A DNA stretch of 6,923 nt from Anditalea sp035461405 (GCA_035461405.1 DATHVH010000052.1:1-6923), one strand, 5' to 3'; counted from the stretch's first letter, positions 1 to 6,555 are shown. Translations and numbers: made by a program. Notes: generated by a model not told the origin, from the letters alone.

Positions 1-803
1 TACCTATCCTGGATATCTATCTGGCCATAACGCTCTCCAGCACTGATGGACTGGCCTACCTCAATCTGCTCGGTAGCAAGCTGTCCGGATATGGGTGCCC
101 GTACTACCAGATTGTCCAAGATATGCCCTACCCCGGCAAGAGATTGCTCCATCCTCGCTTCCGAATCCCTAAGCTGACGCTTCTGTATAGATCGCGCTAT
201 AGAATCATTCCGATATGAAGTATAAGTCAATTTTTTTCTTTTCAGATTATAGTCATACTGCTCCTTTACTTCCTCCAGTTCACGGTCGGAAATAAGCTTT
301 TTCCCATGCAGCTCTTTGAAACGCTCATACTGTGGTTTTAGAAGATTGATCTGATAGTCGATCTCTGCCAGCTGGGCCTGTTGGTTTAGGTCATTCTGAT
401 CTAAAAGTAATCTAGTCTGTCTTAGGTTATTTATCTGGAAATAAAGATCCGTTTCCCGCTGCATTACATCCAATTGCAGGTTAGAGTTGGTTAAAACCAA
501 AATAGTATCACCGGTATTCACCATAGCGCCAGATTCACGCACTATACGTTGAATATTGCCCCGCTCTATGGCATCCAGATAAAAAACTTCACCCGGTTCT
601 ATACTGCCACTTACAGGTATATAATCGGTAAATTCCCCTTCTGTAACCGTAGCCACTGTAATTCTATCCTTGCTTACCCGCATGGAGGACCTGCTATCTG
701 CAAAGACAAGTTGGTATACTACAAAACTTATAACTATTACCCCGACGGCTATCATGCTGATAAATTTTGGGGTCCATGTTTTTTTCTCTAATTTCCGATC
801 CAT
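1..803 (-). CDS. HlyD/MacA-type membrane-fusion (periplasmic adaptor) subunit of an export pump, 3' end beyond window
   Basis: This protein would link an inner-membrane transporter to an outer-membrane channel. Only the first 267 codons are present; the gene continues past the left edge. The ATG at 803 gives a short basic N-terminus (MDRKLEKK) and one membrane segment at about residues 14-35. A first lipoyl/barrel half follows (VSGSIEPGE..., then GAMVNTGDTILVL). Residues about 100-225 are a long charged, Gln/Leu-rich helical hairpin typical of adaptor coiled coils, containing YERFKELHGKKLISDRELEE. The second lipoyl half begins VRAPISGQL at 234-242 and runs into VGQSISAGERYGQIDI, the family's return motif. 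In Bacteroidota such adaptors usually precede MacB-like ABC permease genes, which here would lie off-window, so the substrate and transporter class cannot be read. It is divergent from a two-component system and has a sigma-54-like promoter just upstream. Family assignment is firm; RND versus ABC partner is open. Confidence 0.9.
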   Translation of the reverse strand, partial: MDRKLEKKTWTPKFISMIAVGVIVISFVVYQLVFADSRSSMRVSKDRITVATVTEGEFTDYIPVSGSIEPGEVFYLDAIERGNIQRIVRESGAMVNTGDTILVLTNSNLQLDVMQRETDLYFQINNLRQTRLLLDQNDLNQQAQLAEIDYQINLLKPQYERFKELHGKKLISDRELEEVKEQYDYNLKRKKLTYTSYRNDSIARSIQKRQLRDSEARMEQSLAGVGHILDNLVVRAPISGQLATEQIEVGQSISAGERYGQIDIQDR

Positions 804-840
804 TGTTTTAACTCACCAATTATTCTGTGCTCATCTTATG

Positions 841-855
841 CCAATATATATGCCA
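841..855 (-). promoter_or_regulatory. Putative sigma-54 (-24/-12) promoter for the adaptor gene
   Basis: The minus strand reads TGGCATATATATTGG from 855 to 841. The sigma-54 consensus is TGGCAC-G-N4-TTGC, so the -24 half is TGGCA exact, the spacing is exact, and the -12 half is TTGG instead of TTGC, with the C displaced by one. Transcription would start near 829, leaving about 26 nt before the ATG at 803. The divergent gene encodes a sigma-54 activator, which makes the match more credible. The mismatch at the -12 GC is the main weakness. Confidence 0.55.
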
Positions 856-925
856 TGGTAAAACCATTGAAATTTATAGGTTAAAGGCTTATTTTCATTT
901 CTTTCTATCTATTTATCGAACATTA

Positions 926-943
926 TTGTCCGCATGCGACCAA
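926..943. promoter_or_regulatory. Imperfect palindrome, candidate upstream activator site
   Basis: TTGTCCGCATGCGACCAA matches its own reverse complement at 14 of 18 positions and has the fully symmetric core CGCATGCG. It is a GC-rich island in very AT-rich DNA. Its centre is about 105 bp upstream of the predicted sigma-54 start, within the usual range for NtrC-family activator sites. That the neighbouring regulator binds it is inference. Confidence 0.45.
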
Positions 944-1144
944 AATTGTAATGATATGAACAAGTAAATATCTATTCATTTTAGGATAAAAAAATTTTAA
1001 ATAGGCTATATTTAATTCAGAGGGCTTCTTCGCCCAAAATTTTACTTTCTAAAGGAAAACGGTACACCTTTGGACATGCTTATATATAAAGACTGTAAAT
1101 ATATTTATAGTGCGATGAATAATATTTTTGATAAATTATAAATT

Positions 1145-2533
1145 ATGAAAGAGCAAAAGCCTGGTAAAATTCTGATAGTTGATGACAATGAAGACTTATT
1201 AAAAGCTGCAAAGATTTTTTTAAAAAGAAATTTTGGCCAGGTAGATACAGAGACCAACCCTGATCTTTTACCTATACTTATAGTAAATGAACAATATGAC
1301 GTCATCCTGTTGGACATGAATTTCACTAAGGATGTCAGTAGTGGTCAGGAAGGGTTTTATTGGTTGGATAGAATACTCGAACTTGATTCCTCTGCAGTAG
1401 TGGTCATGATCACCGCCTATGGAGATGTAAATACTGCCGTAAAAGCCATTAAAGAAGGAGCAACAGATTTTGTTTTAAAACCGTGGGAAAATGAGAAACT
1501 ATTGGCCACTTTAAATGCAGCTTTGAGATTAAGACAATCTAAGCTGGAAGTATCAGAACTTAAAAACCAACAGCATCAGCTATATCAGGATATCGATAGT
1601 AAATTCAAAGATATAATCGGTCAAAGTAGTACGATGCAAAAAATCTTTGAAACAATAGAGCGAGTAGCAGTCACAGATGCGAATGTGCTAATATTAGGTG
1701 AAAACGGAACAGGCAAAGAATTAATTGCGCGAGCTATTCACCGGAATTCAAAAAGGTATAGAGAAGCATTTGTCGGTGTGGATCTGGGAGCTATCACTAC
1801 TACTTTATTTGAAAGTGAACTTTTCGGCCATAAGAAAGGGTCTTTTACCGATGCAAAAGAAGATAGAGCGGGTAGATTTGAACAGGCTAATAAAGGAACT
1901 CTTTTCTTAGATGAAATTGGGAACCTACCGCTTCCACTTCAGTCAAAGTTGCTGGCCGCCCTTCAAAACAGGGAAGTTACCCGTGTAGGGGCAAATAAGG
2001 CGGTGCCAGTTAATATCAGACTGATATCTGCTACCAATATGCCTATACATAATATGGTGTATGATAATTCTTTTAGACAAGATCTCCTGTATAGGATTAA
2101 TACTATTGAGATTAAGCTTCCAGCTCTAAGAGAAAGACTGGAAGATATACCTCCGCTTGCAAATCATTTTATAGAGACATATTCCAAAAAATACAACAAA
2201 GACATAAGAAAAGCTGGAGAAGCACTGATCAAAAGGATGCAGAAATATCATTGGCCCGGCAATATCAGGGAGCTACAGCACAGCATAGAGCGGGCAGTAA
2301 TTATGACAAACCATAGTGTGCTACAGCCTGAAGATCTATTTTTTCAAAAAAATGTCATGCCTGAAAAGCAGGAAGAAATGGTAAGTATAGATCATTTAAA
2401 TATCGAAGATGTGGAAAAAATCCTTATCCGCAAAGCGCTCCAAAAACACAATGGACATATCACCCGTGCGGCTGAGGAACTAGGTTTGACCCGATCATCT
2501 TTATATAGAAGACTAGAAAGATATGGGCTTTAG
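1145..2533 (+). CDS. Sigma-54-dependent response regulator, NtrC family (REC - AAA+ - Fis-type HTH)
   Basis: A 462-residue transcription activator with the standard three-domain layout. The receiver domain spans residues 8-125, with acidic pair D13/D14, phospho-acceptor D57 (VILLDMNF), T90 and K112 (LKPW). The AAA+ domain spans about 158-390, with Walker A GENGTGKE at 185-192 and Walker B GTLFLDEIGN at 251-260 (D256, E257). ISATN lies at 294-298, FRQDLLYRIN carries the arginine-finger region (R311, R317), and WPGNIREL is at 370-377. The sigma-54 contact loop reads GSFTDA (232-237) rather than GAFTGA; the key F234 and T235 are kept. The C-terminal Fis-type helix-turn-helix is at about 433-462 (NGHITRAAEELGLTRSSLYRRL). 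The length is normal for the family. Its stop overlaps the kinase start by 11 bp, indicating a cognate pair. The likely target is the divergent pump promoter. Confidence 0.96.
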   Translation: MKEQKPGKILIVDDNEDLLKAAKIFLKRNFGQVDTETNPDLLPILIVNEQYDVILLDMNFTKDVSSGQEGFYWLDRILELDSSAVVVMITAYGDVNTAVKAIKEGATDFVLKPWENEKLLATLNAALRLRQSKLEVSELKNQQHQLYQDIDSKFKDIIGQSSTMQKIFETIERVAVTDANVLILGENGTGKELIARAIHRNSKRYREAFVGVDLGAITTTLFESELFGHKKGSFTDAKEDRAGRFEQANKGTLFLDEIGNLPLPLQSKLLAALQNREVTRVGANKAVPVNIRLISATNMPIHNMVYDNSFRQDLLYRINTIEIKLPALRERLEDIPPLANHFIETYSKKYNKDIRKAGEALIKRMQKYHWPGNIRELQHSIERAVIMTNHSVLQPEDLFFQKNVMPEKQEEMVSIDHLNIEDVEKILIRKALQKHNGHITRAAEELGLTRSSLYRRLERYGL

Positions 2534-3875
2534 GTCATTCGCTTTTGGCGTGATTTACCGGGTAGTCTTATTGGTGCTGGTAGCATTCTTTGGGATCACT
2601 ATGTTTCTTAATGAAAATTCATATTTACTGGCCTTTATTCTATTTGTTATACTATTATTCCAAACCTACAACCTAATAGAATACGGCAATACTACTAATA
2701 AAAAAATTACCCGATTTTTGGAATCGATCCGATATGCTGATTTCTCCTCCTCCTTTACGAAGGATAGTCCTTTGGGAAAATCTTTTAAGGAAATGAATAT
2801 GTCCTTTAATGAGGTAATCAATGCTTTTAAAAAAACAAGGGCAGAGAAAGAAGAACAAATGCTTTTTCTTCAGATCATGATCCAGCATATAAATACAGGG
2901 ATCATATCATTTGACCATACCGGAAAGATCGGGGTAATCAATGGAGCAGCCAAACAGCTTCTAAAAATACCCCAGTTCAAAGATATCTATGATTTTGGTA
3001 AACTATCGAAAGACCTTTTGGAAAAAATCCTGCATATAAAGCCTGGAGGTTCCTTTTCCATTAAAATTTATCATGATCTCCATCTTAATTTTCAGTCTGC
3101 CTCTTTTAAAATGGGTGGAGTAAGTTGGACACTTTTATCCTTTCAGAACATCCAATCTGAACTACAGAAAAACGAATTACAGGCATGGCAGAACTTGACC
3201 AAAGTATTGAGACATGAGATCATGAATTCTATGACGCCTATAGCAAGTCTCGCCAATTCTTTAGGGATAATATTGGAAGAAGATGTAGAAAAGGTAAATG
3301 AAGAATTACTTATACACCATGATGGATATGAAGACCTTCGTGAAGGGCTTAATACTATAGCAAAAAGAAGTTCAGGTTTAGTAGATTTTGTGAATGCCTA
3401 TCGAGATTATACCAATATACCCCTGCCTGTTTCAAAGGTGTTTCCAGTTAAAATCCTCTTTGAAAATATTACGGTACTATTAAAAGAGGAAATGATGAAA
3501 GCGGGAGTCTGTCTGACTTATGATATAAGTCCTAATGATCTGGAACTAATAGCTGATCAAGATCTGATCCAGATGATCCTGATCAATCTGGTCAAAAATG
3601 CAAAAGAAGCACTGGACAAATCAAAAAACAAAACCATCATATTAAAGGCAGGCATGAACGCCCAGTCACATCCATACATACAAGTGATTGATTTTGGAGA
3701 AGGAATAGTACCTGAAGCATTGGAAAGAATATTTGTCCCTTTTTACACGACAAAAAAGACAGGCAGTGGCATAGGACTTTCTATCTCAAGACAGATCATG
3801 AATCTTCACAAAGGCCATCTAGAAGTCCACTCAATACCAAATGAGCAGACTGTGTTTACGCTGAGTTTTGGGTAG
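2523..3875 (+). CDS. Membrane histidine kinase, NtrY/NtrB-like, cognate to the upstream regulator
   Basis: A 450-residue sensor kinase that should phosphorylate D57 of the regulator it overlaps. Two membrane segments, about 13-29 and 34-49, are separated by only about four residues, so there is essentially no periplasmic sensor loop. A linker (about 55-110, HAMP-like in place but not clearly in sequence) leads to a PAS-like domain at about 112-210 (MIQHINTGIISFDHTGKIGVIN). The phospho-acceptor is H231 in LRHEIMNSMTPI. The ATPase domain has the N box NLVKNAKEAL (N355, N359), the G1 box DFGEG (390-394), the F box FVPFYTTK (404-411) and the G2 box GSGIGLS (414-420), so all catalytic motifs are intact. 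The ATG at 2523 lies inside the regulator's last codons, implying translational coupling. The signal must be sensed within the membrane or by the cytosolic PAS-like domain; its nature is unknown. Confidence 0.95.
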   Translation: MGFRSFAFGVIYRVVLLVLVAFFGITMFLNENSYLLAFILFVILLFQTYNLIEYGNTTNKKITRFLESIRYADFSSSFTKDSPLGKSFKEMNMSFNEVINAFKKTRAEKEEQMLFLQIMIQHINTGIISFDHTGKIGVINGAAKQLLKIPQFKDIYDFGKLSKDLLEKILHIKPGGSFSIKIYHDLHLNFQSASFKMGGVSWTLLSFQNIQSELQKNELQAWQNLTKVLRHEIMNSMTPIASLANSLGIILEEDVEKVNEELLIHHDGYEDLREGLNTIAKRSSGLVDFVNAYRDYTNIPLPVSKVFPVKILFENITVLLKEEMMKAGVCLTYDISPNDLELIADQDLIQMILINLVKNAKEALDKSKNKTIILKAGMNAQSHPYIQVIDFGEGIVPEALERIFVPFYTTKKTGSGIGLSISRQIMNLHKGHLEVHSIPNEQTVFTLSFG

Positions 3876-3966
3876 GGACGAAGGATGACTGATGTCCCAA
3901 TACAAATGTTGGCGTCTTTTAGCAAGGTGAAGAAGGAAATAAATTATTGATTATGACTCATCTATG

Positions 3967-3985
3967 ATATTCACTGGATGAATAT
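3967..3985 (+). terminator. Possible terminator hairpin after the two-component operon
   Basis: ATATTCA (3967-3973) and TGAATAT (3979-3985) form a perfect 7-bp stem around the 5-nt loop CTGGA, followed by TTTAATTTTA on the plus strand. The stem is AT-rich and the T tract is interrupted, so termination would be weak. It lies between two convergent genes, 91 bp past the kinase stop and just beyond the end of the minus-strand gene; on the minus strand no T run follows. Confidence 0.35.
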
Positions 3986-3991
3986 TTAATT

Positions 3992-5173
3992 TTACTCAAT
4001 TGGTTCAAGTTTCAAATAGTCTAACATAAACCTATTTCCTGAATTTTCTCCCTCAAGCCATTGAATTTCCATATTTTGTACTCCAACTTTTAAATCAAAT
4101 ATCCCAAAGTTTATTAATTCTGTCTTTCCAGGATTCTCATTAATATGTAGATTCAAATATTTCTCAACAGGTTGGTTGTTTAATTCTATTTTAAATACTC
4201 CACCATCAGACATTTTGATTACGTTGGCTTTAATCTTATATTTTCCAGCATTTTCTACACTAAAAGTCGTATTAAGTTTATTTTCTAAATTTGGATCGCC
4301 ATGCCATAGAAGTATTTTATGACCACTCACCTGCTCATATAGATTTTCATCTGAAAAAGCATCTGTAGTAGCCCATCCACCTGTGTTTGAAATGATTTCC
4401 ATATTTTCACCTTCAATAACACCTGTTTCCCTGTACACTTCGTAAGGAATTTCATAGCCATACAATTCTCCGATTGGAGTAGGCTGTATTTGATCTATTC
4501 CATCGGTATCCAAATACCAATATGCTACAGTGGCATACTGGGTTGGCCAATGGTCAGGAAAATACTTTTCCATATATCCATCAAATGATTTTTGGAAAGG
4601 TACATTGTCTATTATCTGCCAGCGGTTAAGTGACTGGTATCCCATATTGTCATCTGTGAAATTTTGACTATGGTATGCATGTGTAAAATATTCTGGGATG
4701 CACCATGCATATCCAAAATAATCTTCAGTACCCGTTCCAAATGTTGAAGGAAAGGTTTCTCCATCCACAAAAAACTTCTCATCACCCTCTCCCCACCAAT
4801 GTTGACCTTCACCACCATATGCTTTACAAGATCCACCTTTAGGGTTCCAGACCAAAAGATACATACCTAAGAACCTTCCCTGTCCTTGGGTTTCTAACAC
4901 TGTCCAATCAGGCCATCTTGCAAGATCATTTATAGGTGAAATGTTACGGTGCCATTTGGCATGAAAACGACCATAATTATCCACCTCATTATTTACTTCC
5001 TCTAAATTGAAAGTAAGATCTACATTCAAGGATTCATCGAAATGATTTTTTAAAGTGATTGTGGCGGATTTTGCAAAAGGCATGTACCAATAGCTATACA
5101 TGGCATCCTCATCCATTCCCATGGGCAGTGTCTTATAAATATTATAGCCAGGAGCTGTCCCAAAAAAAATCAC
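3992..5173 (-). CDS. C-terminal fragment of the DUF2961/GH172 protein, catalytic motifs plus carbohydrate-binding-like domain
   Basis: A 393-residue frame whose first possible start is a GTG inside the split region. This is not a credible start: there is no ribosome site and no signal peptide. Genuine sequence begins at residue 5 (GTAPGYNIYK). It carries the most conserved DUF2961/GH172 block: GEGQHWWGEGDEKFF with E129, and FPSTFGTGTEDYFGYAW with E150. These two glutamates are 21 residues apart. From memory, the catalytic pair reported for a bifidobacterial GH172 enzyme (E270/E291) has the same spacing, so E129 and E150 are the likely catalytic pair. From about residue 250 a beta-sandwich begins with IEGENMEII and ends RFMLDYLKLE, the opening and closing signature of CBM6/CBM35-like modules. 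The 3' end at 3992 gives a complete C-terminus. Confidence 0.82.
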   Translation of the reverse strand: MIFFGTAPGYNIYKTLPMGMDEDAMYSYWYMPFAKSATITLKNHFDESLNVDLTFNLEEVNNEVDNYGRFHAKWHRNISPINDLARWPDWTVLETQGQGRFLGMYLLVWNPKGGSCKAYGGEGQHWWGEGDEKFFVDGETFPSTFGTGTEDYFGYAWCIPEYFTHAYHSQNFTDDNMGYQSLNRWQIIDNVPFQKSFDGYMEKYFPDHWPTQYATVAYWYLDTDGIDQIQPTPIGELYGYEIPYEVYRETGVIEGENMEIISNTGGWATTDAFSDENLYEQVSGHKILLWHGDPNLENKLNTTFSVENAGKYKIKANVIKMSDGGVFKIELNNQPVEKYLNLHINENPGKTELINFGIFDLKVGVQNMEIQWLEGENSGNRFMLDYLKLEPIE

Positions 5174-6095
5174 CTAGCGGAGACCATACAGATGGAGCTT
5201 CTTCATCATCCCAACGAATATCTAAAACCAGTTTTCTCAATGCTTCAGCTTCCCTATCCATATTTTCAATTTTTACTTTTGCTTTGAATGCATAGATAGC
5301 TTTTTGACCTTTAATTTTTAGGGTTTTAGAATCTCCAGCTAGAATTTCTCCTTCCAATTTTTGTTCTTCTAGATGAGTTACCATGTAGGGTAATTCTCCC
5401 ATTTTGTCTTTAAAAAAACTGTTTACTTCAGCCAATGCAGCTGCTTCTTCAGGGGCAGGAATAGGCTCAAATTTACCAAGTTCAGTTCCTTCTGGAAAAG
5501 AGATATAATTAAATTGGTAATACTGTCCCCACTCCGGCTCTGCCACTACTTTACAGGAATGTTGGTAGGAAATGGGCACATAATTATTAAATCCACGGGC
5601 AGCAGTTTCATAAACCAATTCAGGATAGTTAAAAGCAGGAACGGAAGAAATATCAAAAAAATCTCTGAACGGCATGTCTATCACAGGGGTTTCGTTACCG
5701 TCAACATAAATTTTAATATTTCCTCTGCCGGGACTTGCAGACCAAACTCTAACAATAGCGCCAGGTCCTTCCATTTCCGCCAGGACCATATTTTCCTCTT
5801 CCAGACTGATATATTGTGGTGTCAAACCATCATCATTGGCGGCCCAATCAATGAATTTACCGGTATGGTTATCCACCTGACTTCTCCGGTCATAACTGGC
5901 CCACATGGCACTGCCTTCTCCCTCTTCAGGCAATATGGCTAAGGATTTTAGATTAGTCAGTCGTTTTACCAGATCTGGATAGGAAATAATTATATTGTTT
6001 TTGGATTTCTCTCTTTCAGTTTGGGCGGATGCGTCTATACCGCCAAATCCCAAGCATATTAAAACAGAAAAAGCGATTTTTATCCTTCCAGCCAT
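5142..6095 (-). CDS. N-terminal fragment of the DUF2961/GH172 protein, with signal peptide
   Basis: A 317-residue frame. The ATG at 6095 begins a clear Sec signal peptide: basic MAGRIK, a hydrophobic core to about residue 19, and an ASA-Q cleavage site after residue 24. C14 is not in a proper lipobox, so a soluble periplasmic or secreted product is expected. The body starts the DUF2961 fold: ISYPDLVKRLTNLKSLAILPEEGE, then SYDRRSQ near 68-73, then MEGPGAIVRVWSASPGRGNIKIYVDG, the typical early strands of the family, and ISYQHSCKVV at 175-184. Only residues 1-311 are genuine family sequence; the last six arise from the shifted frame. The fragment lacks the two conserved catalytic-region glutamates and would not be an active enzyme alone. 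A short AAGG lies immediately before the ATG. Confidence 0.85.
   Translation of the reverse strand: MAGRIKIAFSVLICLGFGGIDASAQTEREKSKNNIIISYPDLVKRLTNLKSLAILPEEGEGSAMWASYDRRSQVDNHTGKFIDWAANDDGLTPQYISLEEENMVLAEMEGPGAIVRVWSASPGRGNIKIYVDGNETPVIDMPFRDFFDISSVPAFNYPELVYETAARGFNNYVPISYQHSCKVVAEPEWGQYYQFNYISFPEGTELGKFEPIPAPEEAAALAEVNSFFKDKMGELPYMVTHLEEQKLEGEILAGDSKTLKIKGQKAIYAFKAKVKIENMDREAEALRKLVLDIRWDDEEAPSVWSPLGDFFWDSSWL
5162..5169 (-). repeat. Eight-base homopolymer at the frameshift site
   Basis: On the coding (minus) strand the sequence is GGTGA, eight T, GGGACA. With eight T the first frame reads GGT GAT TTT TTT TGG GAC; with seven it reads GGT GAT TTT TTT GGG ACA and gives GDFFGT. Runs of this length are prone to replication slippage, polymerase slippage during transcription, and homopolymer miscalls. 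Confidence 0.85.
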
Positions 6096-6414
6096 ACCTT
6101 ATATATAGTGAGGTGATATGCTAAATTAAGTTTTATAAGCTAAAAAGGCAAGGAGATCCTTTACGTGAAGAAGATGATACAATAACCTAATAAAGCGGCG
6201 ATATTCAATCCCACTGTAGATAGAAAGAGTTCGATGCCTCGTAGTAAAATTATCAAATATACAAGTAATAAATCCGAAGTGAAATGCGTGTTTATCTGGT
6301 ACCTCGTTTTTCTTACTTTGCACAAAAAGTAACCTAAAAGATGCTATTTGCAATCTTAGTTATTTAAAGCCATCTTTCATCACTGTTTTTATAAATCCTC
6401 TGTGACCCAAACCC
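6096..6414. other. Non-coding leader region upstream of the hydrolase gene
   Basis: About 320 bases of AT-rich DNA between the hydrolase start and the first 5S-like unit. It contains the candidate promoter at 6254-6284. A 75-codon open frame on the minus strand (6126-6353) has no recognisable domain and overlaps that promoter, so I do not call it. Near the right end, CCTCTGTGAC (6398-6407) resembles the CACAGAG-type repeat found after each later unit. Nothing else is seen. Confidence 0.5.
6254..6284 (-). promoter_or_regulatory. Candidate Bacteroidota sigma-ABfr-type promoter for the hydrolase gene
   Basis: The minus strand has TTTC (6284-6281), a 19-nt spacer, then TATATTTG (6261-6254), which fits the TAnnTTTG -7 consensus exactly. 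The -33 box differs from TTTG at one base. Transcription would start near 6246 and give a leader of about 150 nt before the ATG at 6095. Confidence 0.35.
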
Positions 6415-6444
6415 AAAAAAGCCTTCCGATTGCTCGAAAAGCTT
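6415..6444 (-). terminator. Degenerate copy of the 5S-unit terminator (unit A)
   Basis: On the minus strand AAGCTTTTCG and CGGAAGGCTT pair over 10 bp, with two G-U wobbles, around the 6-nt loop AGCAAT, followed by six T (A at 6415-6420). It is the diverged counterpart of the perfect hairpin at 6699-6728. The sequence has changed but base pairing is kept through wobbles. Confidence 0.65.
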
Positions 6445-6456
6445 TTATATTAAGAA

Positions 6457-6472
6457 ATCCGCGACAGCGGAT
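6457..6472. repeat. Palindrome ATCCGC-GACA-GCGGAT in 5S copy A
   Basis: Perfect 6-bp arms around 4 bases. Compared with copy B (GGCGGCGACCTACTCTCCC), extra bases AGCGGA follow GCGAC, so part of the palindrome is original 5S sequence and part is added. Confidence 0.75.
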
Positions 6473-6498
6473 ACTCTCCCTCCGCAGCGTACCAGTAC

Positions 6499-6512
6499 CC
6501 AGCCACGGCTGG
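6499..6512. repeat. Palindrome CCAGCC-AC-GGCTGG in 5S copy A
   Basis: Perfect 6-bp arms around 2 bases. Copy B reads CAGTACCATCGGCGC without a break, whereas copy A has about 17 extra bases between CAGTACC and CATCGGCGC. The centre GCCACGG is shared with the palindrome at 6556-6570. Confidence 0.75.
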
Positions 6513-6536
6513 CAGGCATCGGCGCTGCAGAGCCTG

Positions 6537-6551
6537 TCCGCCTTTGGCGGA
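6537..6551. repeat. Palindrome TCCGCC-TTT-GGCGGA in 5S copy A
   Basis: Perfect 6-bp arms. It lies in about 20 bases absent from copy B, between GCTGCAG and AGCTT. Its left arm (GTCCGCC, 6536-6542) can also pair over 7 bp with GGCGGAC (6565-6571) of the next palindrome, so the two can form two small hairpins or one large one. Confidence 0.8.
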
Positions 6552-6555
6552 GCTT

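Larger units (their letters stand above)
804..1144. other. Divergent intergenic regulatory region between pump and two-component operon
   Basis: This 341-bp AT-rich spacer separates the start codons of the adaptor gene (minus) and the response regulator gene (plus). It holds the sigma-54-like promoter at 841-855 and the GC-rich palindrome at 926-943. I see no open frame worth calling and no RNA gene. For the regulator gene a TATTTTTG at 1123-1130 could act as a Bacteroidota -7 box (TAnnTTTG). However, no good TTTG -33 box lies at the right distance, so I do not call a promoter there. The regulator's ATG at 1145 has no Shine-Dalgarno sequence, and an in-frame TAA directly upstream (1139-1141) fixes it as the first possible ATG. 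Confidence 0.6.
3992..6095 (-). pseudogene. Frameshifted secreted DUF2961/GH172 glycoside hydrolase with C-terminal carbohydrate-binding-like domain
   Basis: Two overlapping reading frames on the same strand are halves of one protein. Frame one ends ...SPLGDFF and then runs into out-of-family residues (WDSSWL, stop). Frame two continues at ...FFGTAPGYNIYK. The join lies in eight T (coding strand; A at 5162-5169); seven would give GDFFGTAPG in one frame and a 700-residue protein. Order: signal peptide (1-24), DUF2961/GH172 core (about 35-555), then a beta-sandwich (about 558-700). GH172 enzymes characterised elsewhere act on fructofuranose or arabinofuranose linkages; this substrate cannot be inferred. 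No other inactivating change is seen on either side, so the lesion is recent, a sequencing error, or bypassed by slippage. The gene stands alone, with no SusC/SusD pair in view, and points away from the 5S-like array. Confidence 0.85.

Noticed and set aside
549..861. Two plus-strand open frames of 80 and 63 codons
   Set aside because: They lie antisense to the HlyD-type gene, whose minus-strand frame carries clear family motifs, and they show no domain of their own.
1022..1035. GGGC-TTCTTC-GCCC stem in the divergent spacer
   Set aside because: A 4-bp stem is too short to be meaningful and it is not placed as an attenuator for either gene.
1060..1075. Possible sigma-54 promoter for the regulator gene (CGGTACACCTTTGG)
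   Set aside because: The distance between the GG and TTG elements is off by one base, and sigma-54 spacing is strict.
3875..3898. GGGAC...GTCCC stem right after the kinase stop
   Set aside because: Only 5 bp with a 14-base loop and no following T run; the hairpin at 3967-3985 is a better, though weak, terminator candidate.
5155..5175. Programmed -1 ribosomal frameshift at the T run
   Set aside because: A -1 shift would enter the frame TTG GGA CAG, not the GGG ACA frame of the second half. A +1 shift or loss of one U is needed, so the classical -1 heptamer mechanism does not fit.
5514..5942. Plus-strand open frame of 142 codons
   Set aside because: It is fully antisense to the N-terminal half of the DUF2961/GH172 gene and has no recognisable protein features; it is a shadow frame.
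6126..6353. Minus-strand open frame of 75 codons upstream of the hydrolase
   Set aside because: No recognisable domain, no clear ribosome site, unusual composition rich in His, Phe and Arg, and it overlaps the candidate promoter of the hydrolase gene. A small gene cannot be excluded.
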